Source: Hallella multisaccharivorax DSM 17128
GTDB taxonomy: Bacteria; Bacteroidota; Bacteroidia; Bacteroidales; Bacteroidaceae
Assembly: GCF_000218235.1 (NCBI RefSeq)
Contig: NZ_GL945017.1
Span: forward strand, 682,039 to 746,038
DNA: 64,000 bases
Direction: 5' to 3'
Each line of letters begins with the position of its first letter. Position 1 is the stretch's first letter. Of the stretch, positions 32,601 to 47,600 are shown piece after piece. The position numbers and the translations under genes are program-made. Below the pieces are notes generated by a model. The model made no database searches and was not told the DNA's origin. It saw nothing but the letters and a program-made list of their open reading frames with translations.

Positions 32601-35600
32601 AAGGTTCTCCACCACGTCGGGAACGGAGATCTCAAGGATCACATTCATACCGCCCTTAAGGTCCAGACCCAGACCAATCTGTGTCTCTAAGCACTTCTGG
32701 TAGCTGTAAATGCCAAGATACTTCACAGAATCCTTGTAATCCTGCTGGGCAACGGCATCGGGCCGCTTGGCTGCCTGACTGTCATAGTAGCTGGTGGCAA
32801 TCGGGAAGCTCAAGTAGAAGAGGCTCACGAGCGTCAGAAGAACGGCTGTCGTGATAACGATTCCTTTGTTTTGCATTTTTTTGTTAGTTATTTTTTGTTG
32901 TTTCTATCTCTTAAATGCACATAATATGTGCAAAGTTACGAGTTTTTTATCATCTTAGTGAAGAAAACAAAGGAAAATTAAGGCTTTAACCAGCACATTA
33001 TGGGATAATGGTCCGATTCCTTAATGGAATGATCCACCTTGCACGCATACGGCTTGAAATCGTCGGTACAAAGGATATTGTCTATTCTGACATACATTCT
33101 CGCCTTATGATAGCTGATTCCTGGCCCGTTACCTGTCTCGATATAGCAATCGGTGAGCCCTTTGGAAATGGTGCGGTGGGCATAGGAGAGGGGTGTGTCG
33201 TTGAAGTCACCGCACACGATCATTGGGGTTCCACGGTGATAGGCGATGTATCTGGCTACGGCGTCAGCCTCGGGAGCGCGCTTCCTCGTCTGCTCCGCAA
33301 GGTGCGAAATGAGCCATTTTGAAGTGCGAGTGACATCCTTGCCACCTAATTCGCCCTCGACCATCTGCTGGAAAAGCTCCTTCTTGTCAAGGGTCAGGCT
33401 GGTGGTTTCAAGGTGATTGTTAATGACTATCACGTCTCTGTGATTGACCCTAAGCTTGAAGGCACAGCTCATATTGCCTTTCGATGGGTACCTGATGAGT
33501 TCCTTCGAAAGAATAGGGTATTTGGAGAAGATGGTCATAAAGTCATTGTTGTGCTTCGCTGTGTCCTTGTATTCGTAGTGTTTGCCAAGGATTGAGTCTA
33601 CCTGCACGCTGCCTACCTCATTTTCTGCCGACTCTTGCAGGCATACAATATCAGCATCCTGCTGCTTGATATATTCGAGGATGGCGTTGGGTTTGTTACG
33701 GTTTTCCCATCCGGCATAAAGCCAGACATTATACGACAGCACCTTCATACAGCCCTTCGGCGGGTCTGTGGGGAAATTAATAGGGAAGTATTTTCGTACC
33801 GGTCCGTAGCAGACGATGAAACCAAGAAAAGGAATCAGCACCCACCGTGGTTTTACCAGAGCCCAAAAGACAAGGAAGGCAACGTTGATAGCGAGCAATA
33901 TGGGGAAAAACAGCCCCATGTTGCTCAGTTTAGGCCACACGGTGGGATCAATGCTGTCAACATGTCCTATGAGACACATCAAGATGATCGACGCCACATT
34001 GGCGCCGCCAATGACTTGGAAAGTAATGCGCGAGAGCTTCTTCATTGCTTGTTTTGGTCGAAGAGTATCTGCTTCTCATCGCGTGTCAGGCTGTCGTATC
34101 CGCTCTTTCGTATTTTGTCAAGAATACGGTCTATCTCCTCCTGATCGGCCTTCTTCTGTGCGTTATAGTCCCAGTCAGGATTCTCCTTGTGCCGTTCCTG
34201 CTGCTTGATTTTGCTGCTTTCCCAGCGACTCCTCATCGTGTTGAAAAACTGCCTTCCGCCTTGCAGCCCATCACTATAGGGATGCTGTTGCCAGTAGCGG
34301 ATGAGGAAAAAGCCGAAGACCATGCCGCCCAAGTGAGCTAAATGTGCCACCTGTGAGCCCGGTGAAGCCAAGGCGGAGAAAAGCTCCACGACTATCGAAC
34401 CCATCACCATCCATTTCGCTTTAATAGGGATAGGGATAGGGATGATGAACATGCGCTCGTCGGGAAACAGCATGCCGAAGGCCAGCAGCAGCGCATAGAT
34501 GGCTCCTGAAGCGCCTACCGTGGTCCACTGACTCAGCGCGCCGTCGTTGGCGGCAGCCACTTGCATGAGCTGTGAGAAGCCATAGCCGGAATCAGCAGCA
34601 ATGATATAAAACTGCACGAACTGTGCGATTTCCTGCATCAGTCCCGCGCCTATGCCACAGAATAAATAATAGATGATAAACCGCTTCGGGCCCCACACGC
34701 GCTCCATCACGGCACCGAACATCCACAGCATGAACATGTTGAGGATGATATGTTCCCATCCACCGTGCATGAACATGTAGGTAACAAGTTGGAAGATATG
34801 AAAGTCGCTCGCCAGAAAAAAGTGCAAACCAAACAAGTTATTCAGATCCACCACTCCTGCCTGAGCCAGCAAGAGCATGCCGATGAAGCACAGGAAATTG
34901 ATGATGATCAGATTGCGGGTCACCGCAGGCATTCTAAGCATATTGAAACCTAATTTCTTTATTATTCATCACCCAGCATATTCTATGCTGGAAACCGTTG
35001 CAAAATTACGAAAAAAAGCCCTTAAAAGCCCATTTCAAGCGCCTTTTACCACTTTTTTTAGCCTTTTATGCCATTTTTCTTTCTTTTTTGTTTGCCGTAT
35101 GAAACTATTACGCTATATTTGTCGCGGAATTAGGAAAGTAGGTGAGGAACGTCTGCCTATGGACGCCCGATCACCCTATATCAAGCATATATAAATTCTC
35201 ACATTAAATTATAGCATTACTATGACAAAAGCAGATTTGATCAAGAAGATTTCCGAAGCAGCAGGAATCAATGCCACAGAGGCAAAGAAAGCACTGGAGG
35301 CCACCACTGATAGCATCAAGCAGGCTCTTGTGGCAGGTGACAAGGTACAGCTTATTGGCTTCGGCACATTCTCTGTTACCGAGCGCCCCGCACGTGAAGG
35401 CAAGAACCCCCGTACAGGTGAGCCTCTGCATATCGACGCCAAGAAGGTAGCTAAGTTTAAGGCTGGCGCAGAGTTCGAAAATCAGATCAACGCATGATTT
35501 TCCTCATTTAGCGCTTCAATGGATCAATATAAAGGGCAGCCGAAAAGCCGCCCTTTATTTGTGGATTACGTTTTGTGCTCATCGTGCGGCAACTGCTTGA

Positions 35601-38600
35601 CGATCGTGCGGCAACTGCTTGACGATCGTGCGACAACTGTTTGACGATCGTGCGACAACTGTTTGACGATCGTGCGACAACTGTCGAACGATGACATTAC
35701 TGCTGCATGTCGTGAAGTTTATGGTAATAGCCATTTTTCGCCATGAGCTCGTCGTGGGTTCCCCGCTCAACGATCCGTCCCTCGTGTATGACGCAGATCT
35801 CGTCGCTGTTCTTGATGGTTGACAGCCGATGCGCCACGGCCACGGTGGTGCGTGTCTTCATCAATCGGAAGAGCGCGTCCTGCACCAGGCGCTCGCTCTC
35901 GGTGTCGAGGGCCGACGTGGCCTCGTCAAGGATGAGTATCGGTGGGTTCTTGAGGATGGCGCGCGCGATGCTGATGCGCTGGCGCTGTCCACCTGAGAGG
36001 CGGCCGCCGCGGTCGCCGATATTGGTGTCGAAGCCATTCTCCGTCTCCATGATGAAGTCGTAGGCATTGGCTATCTTCGCCGCGCGGATGACTTCCTCGT
36101 CGGTTGCGTCATCCTTGCCGAACTTGATATTGTTCTTAATGGTGTCGTTGAAGAGAATGGCTTCCTGGTTGACATTGCCGATGAGTGAGCGCAGGTCGTG
36201 GATGCCAAGGTCCTTGACGTTGATACCGTCTATGAGCACTTCGCCTTCCTGTACGTCATAATAGCGCGGGATCAAGTCAACGAGAGTAGACTTTCCACTG
36301 CCGCTTTGTCCCACGAGGGCGACGGTCTTGCCTTTGGGAATGATGAGGCTGACGTCTTTCAGCACATATTGCAGTTCATCGGAATGGGTGTCGGTATAGG
36401 CAAAGGAGACGTTGCGAAACTCTATCTGGCGCTCAAACGCATTGATATGCATCGGATGAGCCTTCTCCTTGATTTCTATTTCAGCCTTCAATATCTTGTC
36501 GATGCGCTCCATGGAAGCCAGGCCTTTGGGAATATTATAGCTGGCCTTGGAGAAGTCTTTCAGCGGATTGATGATGCTGTAGAGCATGACAAGGTAATAG
36601 ATGAAGGTAGGCCCGTCGAGCAATGACTTGTTGAGTACAAGGATTCCGCCGAACCAAAGCACCACGATGATCATTACCGTGCCGAGAAACTCCGACATGG
36701 GGTGGGCCATCTGCTGCCGCACTGTCACCTTAAGCAGCTGGTCGCGGTAGGACGAGTTGACCTTGTCGAAACGCGCGTTCATCTTCTTCTCCGCGTTGAA
36801 CGCCTTGATGATGCGCAGTCCGCCTAAGGTCTCCTCCACCTGGCTCATGGTATCGCTCCACAGACTCTGCGCCAGGATGCTCTTCGACTTGAGCTTTCTT
36901 CCCACAAAGCCCATGAACCAGGCGAAAAGCGGCACAAAGACGATGGTGAATACCGTCAGCTGCCATGAGATGATGACCAGCGTAACGAAGTAGGCCACAA
37001 TCAGGATGGGATTCTTGAACAGCATGTCGAGTGACGACATGATGCTGTTCTCCACCTCCTGTACGTCACCGCTCATGCGGGCGATGATGTCTCCTTTCCG
37101 CTCTTCGCTGAAGAATGACAGTGAGAGCGAGGTGATCTTATGATAGAGCTGGTTGCGGATGTCGCGTACCACGCCGGTGCGGATGGGCATAACACAAGCT
37201 GACGACAGGAAATAGGCTGTCGTCTTTAGAAAAGTCATGAAAGCCAGGAAGACGCCAATCACCAGCAGTGTGGTGGTGGCCGAAGTGTTGATGATCATCT
37301 CCTGCACATAGTAGGACATGTTGTTTTGCAGTACTTCCTTGTTGAGTGCCCACGGCATGAGATCGTTGGCGCGCAGGCCGCCGTCTACCTGAAAGAGTAT
37401 CTGCAGGATAGGGATGAGTGCGGCAAAGGAGAAGATATTCAGCACGGCGGAAAGGATGTTGAATACCACCGACAGGACGAGATATCTCTTGTAGGGCGGC
37501 AGAAAACGCCGCAGGACTTGCAGGAACTCTTTCATAAAATGTAAGTTTTGTGAGTTTATTAACTTACGTGAGTTTCTGGGCTCTCAGCGCGTTAGGCAAT
37601 TAAGAGCTCAGCAACTCAATGACTATAGAACTAAAGAACTGGCTCTCCGAACAGTGTAGCCGATGAACTGCCTGTTATTCTCACCCTCACGGTGTCGCCA
37701 ATATGGAAGTTGCCTTTTGGAATGATGACGGCTTTGTTCTGCCCTGTGCGTCCCATGAGCTGGTTGCGACTCCGCTTGGCGTAGCGCTCAAGAAGGATGT
37801 CAAACTCCTTGCCCTCGTCTTCCTTATTGCGCTCGGCTGAAATCTGGGTCTGCAGGTGGATGAGTTCATTGAGACGGCGTATCTTTTCTTCCTCGCTGAC
37901 GTTGTCGGGCAGATGTTTGGCGGCATAGGTTCCTGGGCGCTCCGAGTACTTGAACATGAACGCAGCGTCAAACCTGACGGTCTTCATGAGTGAGAGCGTC
38001 TGCTGAAAATCGTCTTCAGTCTCATCGTGATAGCCCACGAAGATGTCGGTTGTCAGCCCGCAGTCGGGGATGATGCGTCGGATGGTGCCGACCCTGGCCA
38101 AGTATTCTTCGCGTGTGTATTTGCGGTTCATGTCGCGCAGCACTTTCGTGCTGCCGCTCTGTGCGGGGAAATGGATGTGTGGACAGAGGTTAGGCTCATC
38201 GGCAACGGCGTGCAGAATGTCCTCCGTCATGTCTTCGGGATTGCTCGTGGTGAAGCGCACACGCATGTCGGGCACAGCCTCGGCCACGCTTCGCAGCAGT
38301 TTGGCAAACGAGCAGACATGCAGCTCCTGTCCGCCATCCTCCTCAATGATGATACCATTTTCTGGGCGCTTGCCATTGGGCTGGAGACCATAGCTGTTGA
38401 CATTCTGCCCTAAAAGCGTCACCTCCTTGAATCCACGGTCGTGCAGATCGCGCACTTCAGCGAGGATGCTCTCTACGTCGCGCGAGCGCTCCCGGCCTCG
38501 TGTATAAGGCACGATACAGTAGTGGCAGAAGTTGTTGCAGCCGCGCATGATGCTCACAAAGCCGCTGACGTGGTTGCCACCGATGCGGGTAGGCAGCACG

Positions 38601-41600
38601 CTGCGATAGGTCTCTGTGGTCGATAGCTTCACGTCGACGGCAGGAAGGCCCTGCTCCGCGGCTGCCATCATCTCGGGCAGGCCCATGTAAGCGTCGGGGC
38701 CGCACACGATGTTGGCGTGATGGTTTTCCACGAGGTCGTCTTTCACACGCTCTGCCATGCAGCCCAACACACCGAGCACGGTGTTGAGCCCGTTCTTTTT
38801 CTTGTCGGCATGGAGCTGGTCGAGGCGCTGATAGATCTTGTTTTCGGCGTTCTCGCGCACCGAGCAGGTATTGAGGAAGATCGCGTCAGCCTCTGCTTCA
38901 TTGTCGGTAGGCTCATAGCCCGCCATCTTCATCACCGAGGCCACTACCTCTGAATCAGCCACATTCATCTGGCAACCGTAGGTCTCTATGTATAATTTCT
39001 TCATGAATTGATTCGTTGTTAACAATAAAAAGAAGTTGTTGTGTAAGTCTCTACACCACTTTACGCTTGGCTACCCATGCCCAGAAAGCGTAGAGGAGCG
39101 CGCCCGACACCAGTCCGGCAAAAGCGTCGATGGCATAATGAGCGCGGATATAGACCGTAGCGAAGAAGATGCCAATGCAGAAAGGCAGGATCATAAGCAC
39201 CAAAGTCTTGTTGCGTGTGCGGAAGGCAAGAATCAGACTCACCATGGTAATACCAATGTGTGAGCTTGGAAAGGCGCCGGTAGGACGCTCGCCTTCATGT
39301 ACGTCGGCAAGCAACTGATAGCCCAGGCCGTCAGTCCATCCGGGTGTTTTCATCATCTGCCAGTGGGTTGCTATCTTGTCGCCTATCATCGGGAAAATGC
39401 CTTGGGCCACATTTTCCATGCCGATGGCGGGATAATAATACATGGGTCCGGCGACGGGAATAAAGTCAAATATGAGATAATAAGAAAAGAATGCCCCTAT
39501 GAAAATAAAGCAACACTTCTCGAAATCCTTGTATCGTGCAAAGAAGTAAAACAGACAAACCGTCAGAATAATGGGGAAATAAGACACATAGGAGAGCTCA
39601 AGAAACTCGCTTAGCACCGGTTGTGTAAATCGCTCGGCAAAGACGAGAGCTGGTTGGAAGCCGAAGACGGTCTGGTCCCATGTGGCAACGATGTGATCGA
39701 GATTAGGAAACAGCGAGTTGATGTCGCAAGTGTCACGATACCACCAGCCTAAAAGCAGCATCTGGACAGCCACGCGTAGAAACTCCGTCAGCCGGCAAGG
39801 CATCAGGCGATAGACAGCCCACAGTCCGAGGGTGATGGCCGCTAAGCGCACGCGACCCCAGATCATCGCCTCGGGATTCTCTAACTTGGTGAAACAAAAC
39901 AGCACTACCAACAGGGTGATAACCGCATAACCAAGTATCACCCATTCAAGTGCCAGCAGACCTTTACGGGGCCGCTTGTCTAAAGTGAATATATTCTTTA
40001 ACCTCAACACTGAAAATCTATATAGCAGACTATTAAAGCATCCTCTATAAATATGGCAATATTTAAAGCCACTTGTTTTCCTTATACCAGCCAATGGTTC
40101 TGGCCACGCCCTCACGCAGCTTGCAGCGCGGCGTGAAGCCCAGCTCATCGCATGCCGGCTCAATGTTGCACCGCCAGTTGCGCTGACGCAGGATGTTGAA
40201 CTTATCGTTGTTGAGCACAATCATCTTTCCTGTAGCCCTTCCGACGTACTCACCCACAAGGGTGACAAGCTTCAACACCCACACGGGAGCCGTGAACCTC
40301 ACCCACCAGGGCCGGCCCAACTCATCGTGAATATAGTTGCTGAACGTGGAACTTTGATAGACATCACCGTCTGAAAGAAAGTATTTTCGGCCAGACATAC
40401 CGTGGTCAAGGGCAAGAAATATTGCCTGCACAAGATCCTCCACAAAGATAAACGTGATGTCCTGACGGCGGAATCCCACCGCAAAATCGACGTGGTCGCG
40501 GATGCTCTTCGCCATCACGTAGTAATCTTTTTCTCGCGGTCCGTAAACACCTGTGGGGCGCAGCACGATATAATTGAAGTCGTTGCCGATAGAGTCGAGA
40601 TACCGTTCGGCCATGAGCTTGCTCTTTCCGTAAGCAGTGTTGGGCCGTGGTGTGTCGTGCTCGTCAATTTCCTGATAAGGCTGTTTTTCCTTGATGGCAC
40701 CAAAAACGCTCAGGCTGCTCAGATAGACAAACCGCTTCAGAGGCATATGGAGCTTAAGAATGGCATCGACAAGATGCTTCGTGCCCTCATAGTTGACCCT
40801 AAAGAAATCGTCCCTGTGCAAACACTTCGTCACGCCAGCCGCATGGACAATATAATCGAAGTCATGGCTACGCAGCGCGTCAGTAAGCGCGTCCTCGGAA
40901 GAGAAGTCAAGGTCGATGAAGTGGATACGGGCGTCCTGCAGATAACGGCGCGAACTGGTGCTGCGCACTCCTGCCCACGTCTCGAAGCCGCGACGCAGCG
41001 CTTCCTCAACGATAAAACTGCCAATGAACCCACTGGCACCGGTTATTAAAATCTTCATAATCAATCAGGTCACAAAGTTAATACATTAATCAGAATATTT
41101 TGCAAAATAATGTGATTTAATTAGGATGGCTCAAAAGTTTTTCGTTAATTTGCAGATAAATATTAGCGAAAACAATTTAAACCATTACTGCTATGGGGAA
41201 AAAAGATCATCAAACAAAGAAAGAGCGCCGTAACGGCAAGCGCATGACAAAGAAGCAGCTTGCACAGACATTGAGTGAGCTTTTCAGTTCGCAACCTGAC
41301 AAGACACTCACCCTAAAAGATATTTTCCACGCCCTGCACCTCGACACCCATCCCCTGAAGATGCTGGCCATGGACATTCTGGAGGAGATGACATGGGACG
41401 ATGCCATCACCAAGGTCAACGACAATTCTTATAAACTCAACACCAAAGGCCAGGTACAGGAAGGCTGTTTTGTGAGGAAAGTCAACGGGAAGAACTCGTT
41501 CATTCCCGACGGGAGCGACAAGCCAATCTTCGTTTCCGAGCGCAATTCCATGTCGGCTCTGACCGGGGACCGCGTGCGTGTGTCTATGATGGCCCGCCGC

Positions 41601-44600
41601 CGGAACCATATCAAGGAAGCTCAGGTCATAGAAATCTTGCAGCGAGCCAAAGATCAGTTTGTCGGCAGACTGCGTGTAGACAAGGATATTGCTTTCCTCG
41701 TGACCCCGGAAAACACTCTCGCGCAAAATATCCTCATACCGAAAAGTAAGCTCAAAGGAGGAAAGACCGACGATAAGGCGGTTGTGAAGGTCACCGCATG
41801 GCCTGACAATGAGCACAAGAGCATTATCGGAGAGGTGGTCGACGTGCTTGGGAAAACCGGCGATAATGACGTGGAGATGAACACCATTCTCGCGCAGTAC
41901 GGGCTGCCCTACAAATATCCAAGAAACGTGGAGGCTGCTGCCGACAAGATCAGCGGCGACATCACCGACCAAGATGTGGCTGAACGTGAGGACTTCCGCA
42001 GCGTATGGACCTGCACCATCGACCCCAAGGATGCCAAGGACTTCGATGATGCTCTCTCTATCCGCCGTCTTGACAATGGTCTTTACGAGGTGGGTGTTCA
42101 TATTGCCGACGTGAGTCACTATGTTACTGAGGGCTCTGTCATTGACCGTGAGGCCATGAAGCGCGCCACAAGCGTCTACCTTGTCGACCGCACCATCCCG
42201 ATGCTGCCCGAGCGGCTCTGCAACTTCATCTGCTCGCTGCGGCCCAACGAAGACAAGCTGTGCTATAGTGCCGTATTCAATCTCGACGATGAGGCCGAGG
42301 TAAGATCCTCACGCATCGTGCACTCCATTATCCGCTCCAACCGCCGCTATGCCTACGAGGAAGCGCAGCTGGTGCTTGAGGATAACGGTGTGGTGGACGG
42401 CACGGGAGAGCCTGCGCCAGATCCTGGGAGCAAAGGCTATAAGGATGAGTATGGTTGGGAGCTATGCACTCTTGACCGGCTTGCCAAACAACTGCGTAAG
42501 AAGCGTTTCAAGGACGGGTCGGTGAAGTTCGATACTGAGGAGCTTCACTTTGATGTGGACGAGAAAGGGCATCCTATCCACTGTTACTTCAAATGCTCAA
42601 AAGATGCCAACAAGCTCATTGAGGAGTTTATGCTGTTAGCTAACCGCACGGTGGCCGAGAGCGTGGGACGCGTGCCCAAAGGCAAGAAGGCAAAGGTCTT
42701 CCCTTACCGTGTGCACGACAATCCTGATCCTGAGAAGATGGAGACGTTGCGCAAGTTCATTGCGCCTTTCGGACTGAAGGTGAAGATCGACGGCACGCGC
42801 AGGGCAATGATCAAGAGCATCAATAAGCTTATGGACGATGTCAACGGACAGCGCGAGGCCAAGGTAGTGCAGAGCGTGACACTCCGCGCCATGATGAAAG
42901 CTAAATACACCACGCACAACATCGGACACTTCGGACTCGGATTCGATTATTACACCCACTTCACTTCACCCATCCGACGCTATCCCGACACTATGGTGCA
43001 CCGCCTGCTCACCAAGTACCAGCAAGGCAGTCGCTCAGCCAACGAGAAACATTACGAGGAACTCTGTGAGCACTGCTCCGATATGGAGCAACTTGCGCAG
43101 AATGCTGAACGTGACTCTATCAAGTATAAGATGGTGGAATTCATGGGTGATAAGATCGGCAACGAATACGATGCCCACATCTCCGGTATCACGTCTTATG
43201 GTATCTACGCTGAGATCGACGAGAACCATTGCGAAGGCATGGTGCCTATGCGCGACCTCGACGACGACTACTATGAGTTTGACGAGAAGAACTTCCTGCT
43301 CCGTGGCCGTAGGCACCATCACAAGTATCAGTTGGGAGACCCCATCCGTATCAAGGTGGCAAAAGCTAATGTGGAGAAGCGACAACTCGACTTTATACTT
43401 GCCTCCGACTCATTTGGGAAAGATAAGGACAAACACAGAATCATGTAGAATCCAGTATCTGTGCAGGGCATGGCCATGGGGGCTGTGCCCTGCCGCACAA
43501 TCTTCAATTCGGCACGGGGAAATGTTTACACGAGTATATATTACTGATTCGCAAAACGTTCTCTGACCACCTTTTCTATGACCTGCGGGAAGTGCTTCAT
43601 CTCCAGTTCGTGCTCTTTTGTGGCAATGGTCTCCAGCGTATCGTCGGGTGAGAGCGCTACACGGTACTGTGCGATGATCTCTCCGCCATCGTACTCTCCG
43701 GTTACCCAGTGCACGGTCATTCCCGTTTCCTTTTCATGGTGTTCCCATATGGCCTCATACACATGATGCCCGTACATGCCTTTGCCGCCATATTTTGGCA
43801 ACAGCGAGGGATGGATATTGATGACTGCACGGGGAAAGGCTGCCAACAGATAGTCGGGAATCATCAACAGAAATCCCGCCAGGACGATCAGCTCAATGCC
43901 GTGCTCCCGAAGTATGGGCAGCAGTGAGGCTGGATCGTTGAATGACTTCTTGCCCATGATAACCGTAGGCACGTCTCGCTGTCTGGCCTTCTCCACTACC
44001 GGCGCATTGGCCTTGTTGCACAGCACCAGTCCAACACGGACATCCTCCGAGCCCGCGAAATAACGGATGATATTCTCACAATTGCTCCCCGTTCCCGAGG
44101 CAAAGACAGCGATAGTCCTCATAATTTGCGGCTTTTTATAGGATTAGACATTTGTTGCTGCAAACTTACATAAAAGTATCGGATTTTATGCCGGTTGAAT
44201 AAAAAAGTTGCACAAAGATAATGTTTTTTATGTGGGTCATCAAAGAGAATGGTGAAAAACATCTTGTTGCTGTCTGAGAATGTGGTAGGACTATATTTAG
44301 TCTGGTGTAAAAAATCAAATCCCCAGCTCTGCGCTCAGAGTTGGGGATTTGTGTTAACCTAAAAAACAATCTTAATCTATTTACCAAAAACTAACTAAGA
44401 CCTAAATGAAAACCTAAAACTAACTTTAAACCTAAAAACTAAAAACCTATATGAAACAATCTACTAATCTCTAAATGCTATGTGTCTTTCGAGGAATCCC
44501 CTCTCCCGAAGGTTCAACTCTCAGAATTCTCATGGAGCTCTTTGTTTCCTTTCGACGTTGCAAAGGTAGGAAGTTTATCATGACGCCACAATTATTTTTC

Positions 44601-47600
44601 GACTTTTATGCCTATTTCCCCATGATTATTGATATAAGTCAAAATAATGTGCACGCACACAGAATGATTATGAATTTGACGGATTTCTATGAAGTTTATC
44701 CTAACGAGGAAGCTTGCGAGCATGCTCTTAAGGAATTTCGTGAATGCCATACTCTTTATTGTCCGGTATGTGGCGGTTTGCACCTCAGTTGGAATCCGAG
44801 TCATAAGTCTTGGACATGTATGGATTGCGGTCATGAGGTTACCCTCCGTTCCGGCACAGTGATGCAAGGCAGTAATCTGCCAATTTCCGATTGGTTCGTG
44901 GCAATGTTTCTGATAGTAAGTACGAAGCGGGCCATATCCGCCTTGGAGGTACAGCGCCAGCTTGGAAGGAAACGCTACCAACCCGTCTGGGAAATGATGC
45001 ATAAGCTGCGTGATGTGATGGATAAGCGTGACAGTCTCTATAGGTTGTTTGACCAAGTGGAACTTGATGAAGGATTCTTCTCCACGGAGACGCCTGACAG
45101 TGAAAAATGGCATCCTCTCAAACGTGGACATGGGAGCCAGAGGAAGACGTATTCTTGACACGTATCATGACATCAAGAGAGACTTTCTGCAGCTCTGTCT
45201 CAACGAGTTCTGCTATAAGTTCAACCGAAGATATTTCGGATCTCACCTGTTCGACAGGCTTGAACTCTACGCATGCACCTATAGGACGAGTTTCAAGCAT
45301 AGGATTTACTGATTTGGATGATTGCGGATATTCATTTTCTTAATGAACTCCCCGAGAGGGTAAAACGTTTACTTGTGTGGACAATTCTGTCCAGTATGGC
45401 ATCCGCGGCAGTGGTATTGCCGTTGAGGATGTCATACCAGTTGGCAACAGGAAGTTGGCTCACGATGATGGTGGAGTTGCGTCCGTGGCGGTCTTCTATT
45501 ATTTCCATCAGGTCAAGCAGTTGTTGTCCCTCAAGTATCTTCACGCCAAAGTCATCCAGTATGAGCAGGTTTGTCTGTGCTATTTTGGCGAAGAACTTGT
45601 GCAGCGTACTGGATATCCTTGCCAGTGCTATCTCCTCGAAGAGTTTCATGATGTTGAAGTACATCACTTTGTATCCGTTCAGGCATGCCTGATAGCCCAA
45701 CGCGGTAGCGAGCCAGCTATTTCCCGTACCGGCGGGGCCTGTGATCAGCACAGACACACCCTTTCGGATGTAGTCGCACGTGGCGAGGCTTGTGACGGCG
45801 GCCTTGTCCATACCGCGGCTCACGTCATAGTTGAGGTCTTCCAACGTTGTGCTGTAGCGGAACCTGGCGTTCTTCACGAGCCGTGAGTTGCGGCTCTGCG
45901 TCCGGTTGTCCAACTCGGCCTGCACAAGCAGCTGCAGGCCGTCACGGAGGGAGAACCCGTCAGTCTGGCGGGTCTCCTCCAATGTCTCCCAGTAATGCGC
46001 CATTCCGGGCATTCTGAGACTTCTGAGATTGTTTACGATGTTGTCCATTTTGTTGTATTTTGGTGGATGGATGTTTTGTTGTCCAGCTTACAGGAACTGA
46101 TGCCTGCCCCTTATGTTCGCATGGTCAGGCGGGGCCGGAGCCGACGTTTCGGCTGTCCCCGCGCACTTGGTCTCTACAAGGCGCTTTATGAAGCCATAAC
46201 TGTATCTGTGATGTTGGAGCGCAGTCTGGCAGGCCTCCTTGAACACCAGCGGATCAGATTTTCGTTTGAGCGCAAGCAGCGCGTCGCACGTCTTGTAATG
46301 CGTCTCAGGTGGCATGGTTGACGTGTAGAACAGATTCTTGACGATATCGCCAAGATACACGGAACCCTTGTACGCCTTTTCCATGTAGTACTGTGGCGAG
46401 CGGTCGCGGTATGCCCGTGAGTTGCTTGCCAGATGCTCCTCTATGGTCGTGTACTCGCCCTGGCGGTAGTCGCGCTTGTGTGTGGCCACCTGCTTGCCGT
46501 CGATGAAGATCTTTACCAGCGTGCGTGTGTAGACGATCTGCGCCTGCTGCCCGATGTACTGGTACGGAACGGAGTAATAGTGCTTGTCACGGCCGAGATA
46601 CACGCAGCAGTTCGGAGCAACTTTCAGGCTGGTGTAAAAACGTATCTCGAAGTCCGTATCCGGCAATGGAAGCAGGTTGGGCTTCTCGATGGCGAGGAAG
46701 CGTTCCTCACGCGTGTAAGGATGGTGCTGCATACGCTTCTGGTTGTGCGCCAGCATCTTCGCTGACACGGCTTCGTTGAGCTCGTCAAGGGAGTGGAATG
46801 TCTCGTTGCGAAGCTCGGCATACACACGGCTGTAGCCTATCTTCACGAGGTCCTCCACCTGTGCCTTGTCCTGGGGATGGCGCACACGCGCAGGCATTAT
46901 GACGGTATGGTAGAAGTTCGCCATGTCGTCCATAACCTTGTTGATAGACGGCATGTACTTGTCGGGCTTTATGACGGCAGCCTTGAGGTTGTCGGGGACG
47001 AGGATGCGGGGAACGCCGCCAAGTGCCTTGAAACACTGGATGCATGCGTAAACAAAGTCCTCCGTACTCTGCGACGGCACGCATATCATAAAGCCGTAGT
47101 CGCTCGCGGGGAGGCATGCCACAAAGGTCTGCACCTTTACAACCTCGCCCGTATCACGGTTCACATAGCTCATGGTGTCTCCCGAAAAGTCGAGGAAAAT
47201 CTGTTCGCCGCCTACATACAAGTCTTTGAGAATGGTCGACGGACGGTTGTCCTCCTTGGCCGTGACGTCCTGGCGGTAGTGGTAGCGGAACTGCGTGAGG
47301 CTGTAGCCGCTGGGGGTGTCTCGGCGGTACTCTTCCCACAGCAATTGCAGCGTCACATGCTTGCGCCTCATCTCGCTCTCAAGATACGGCAGCATCTCCT
47401 TGAACTTCTCGAAACGGGAGTCGGTGTACGCTGCGTTGCCTCCCTTCATCCGGTGCTCAAGCACCGGATCCTCCAGGGCAAGCAGCTCGTCAAGGCTTAG
47501 CGTATCGGACTTGGCCTTGTTCACGTAGTTGTTCACCGCCTCCTTGTTCATACCGACAATGCCGGCAATCTTTCGGTTTGATACGTTCTGTTTCTTCAGA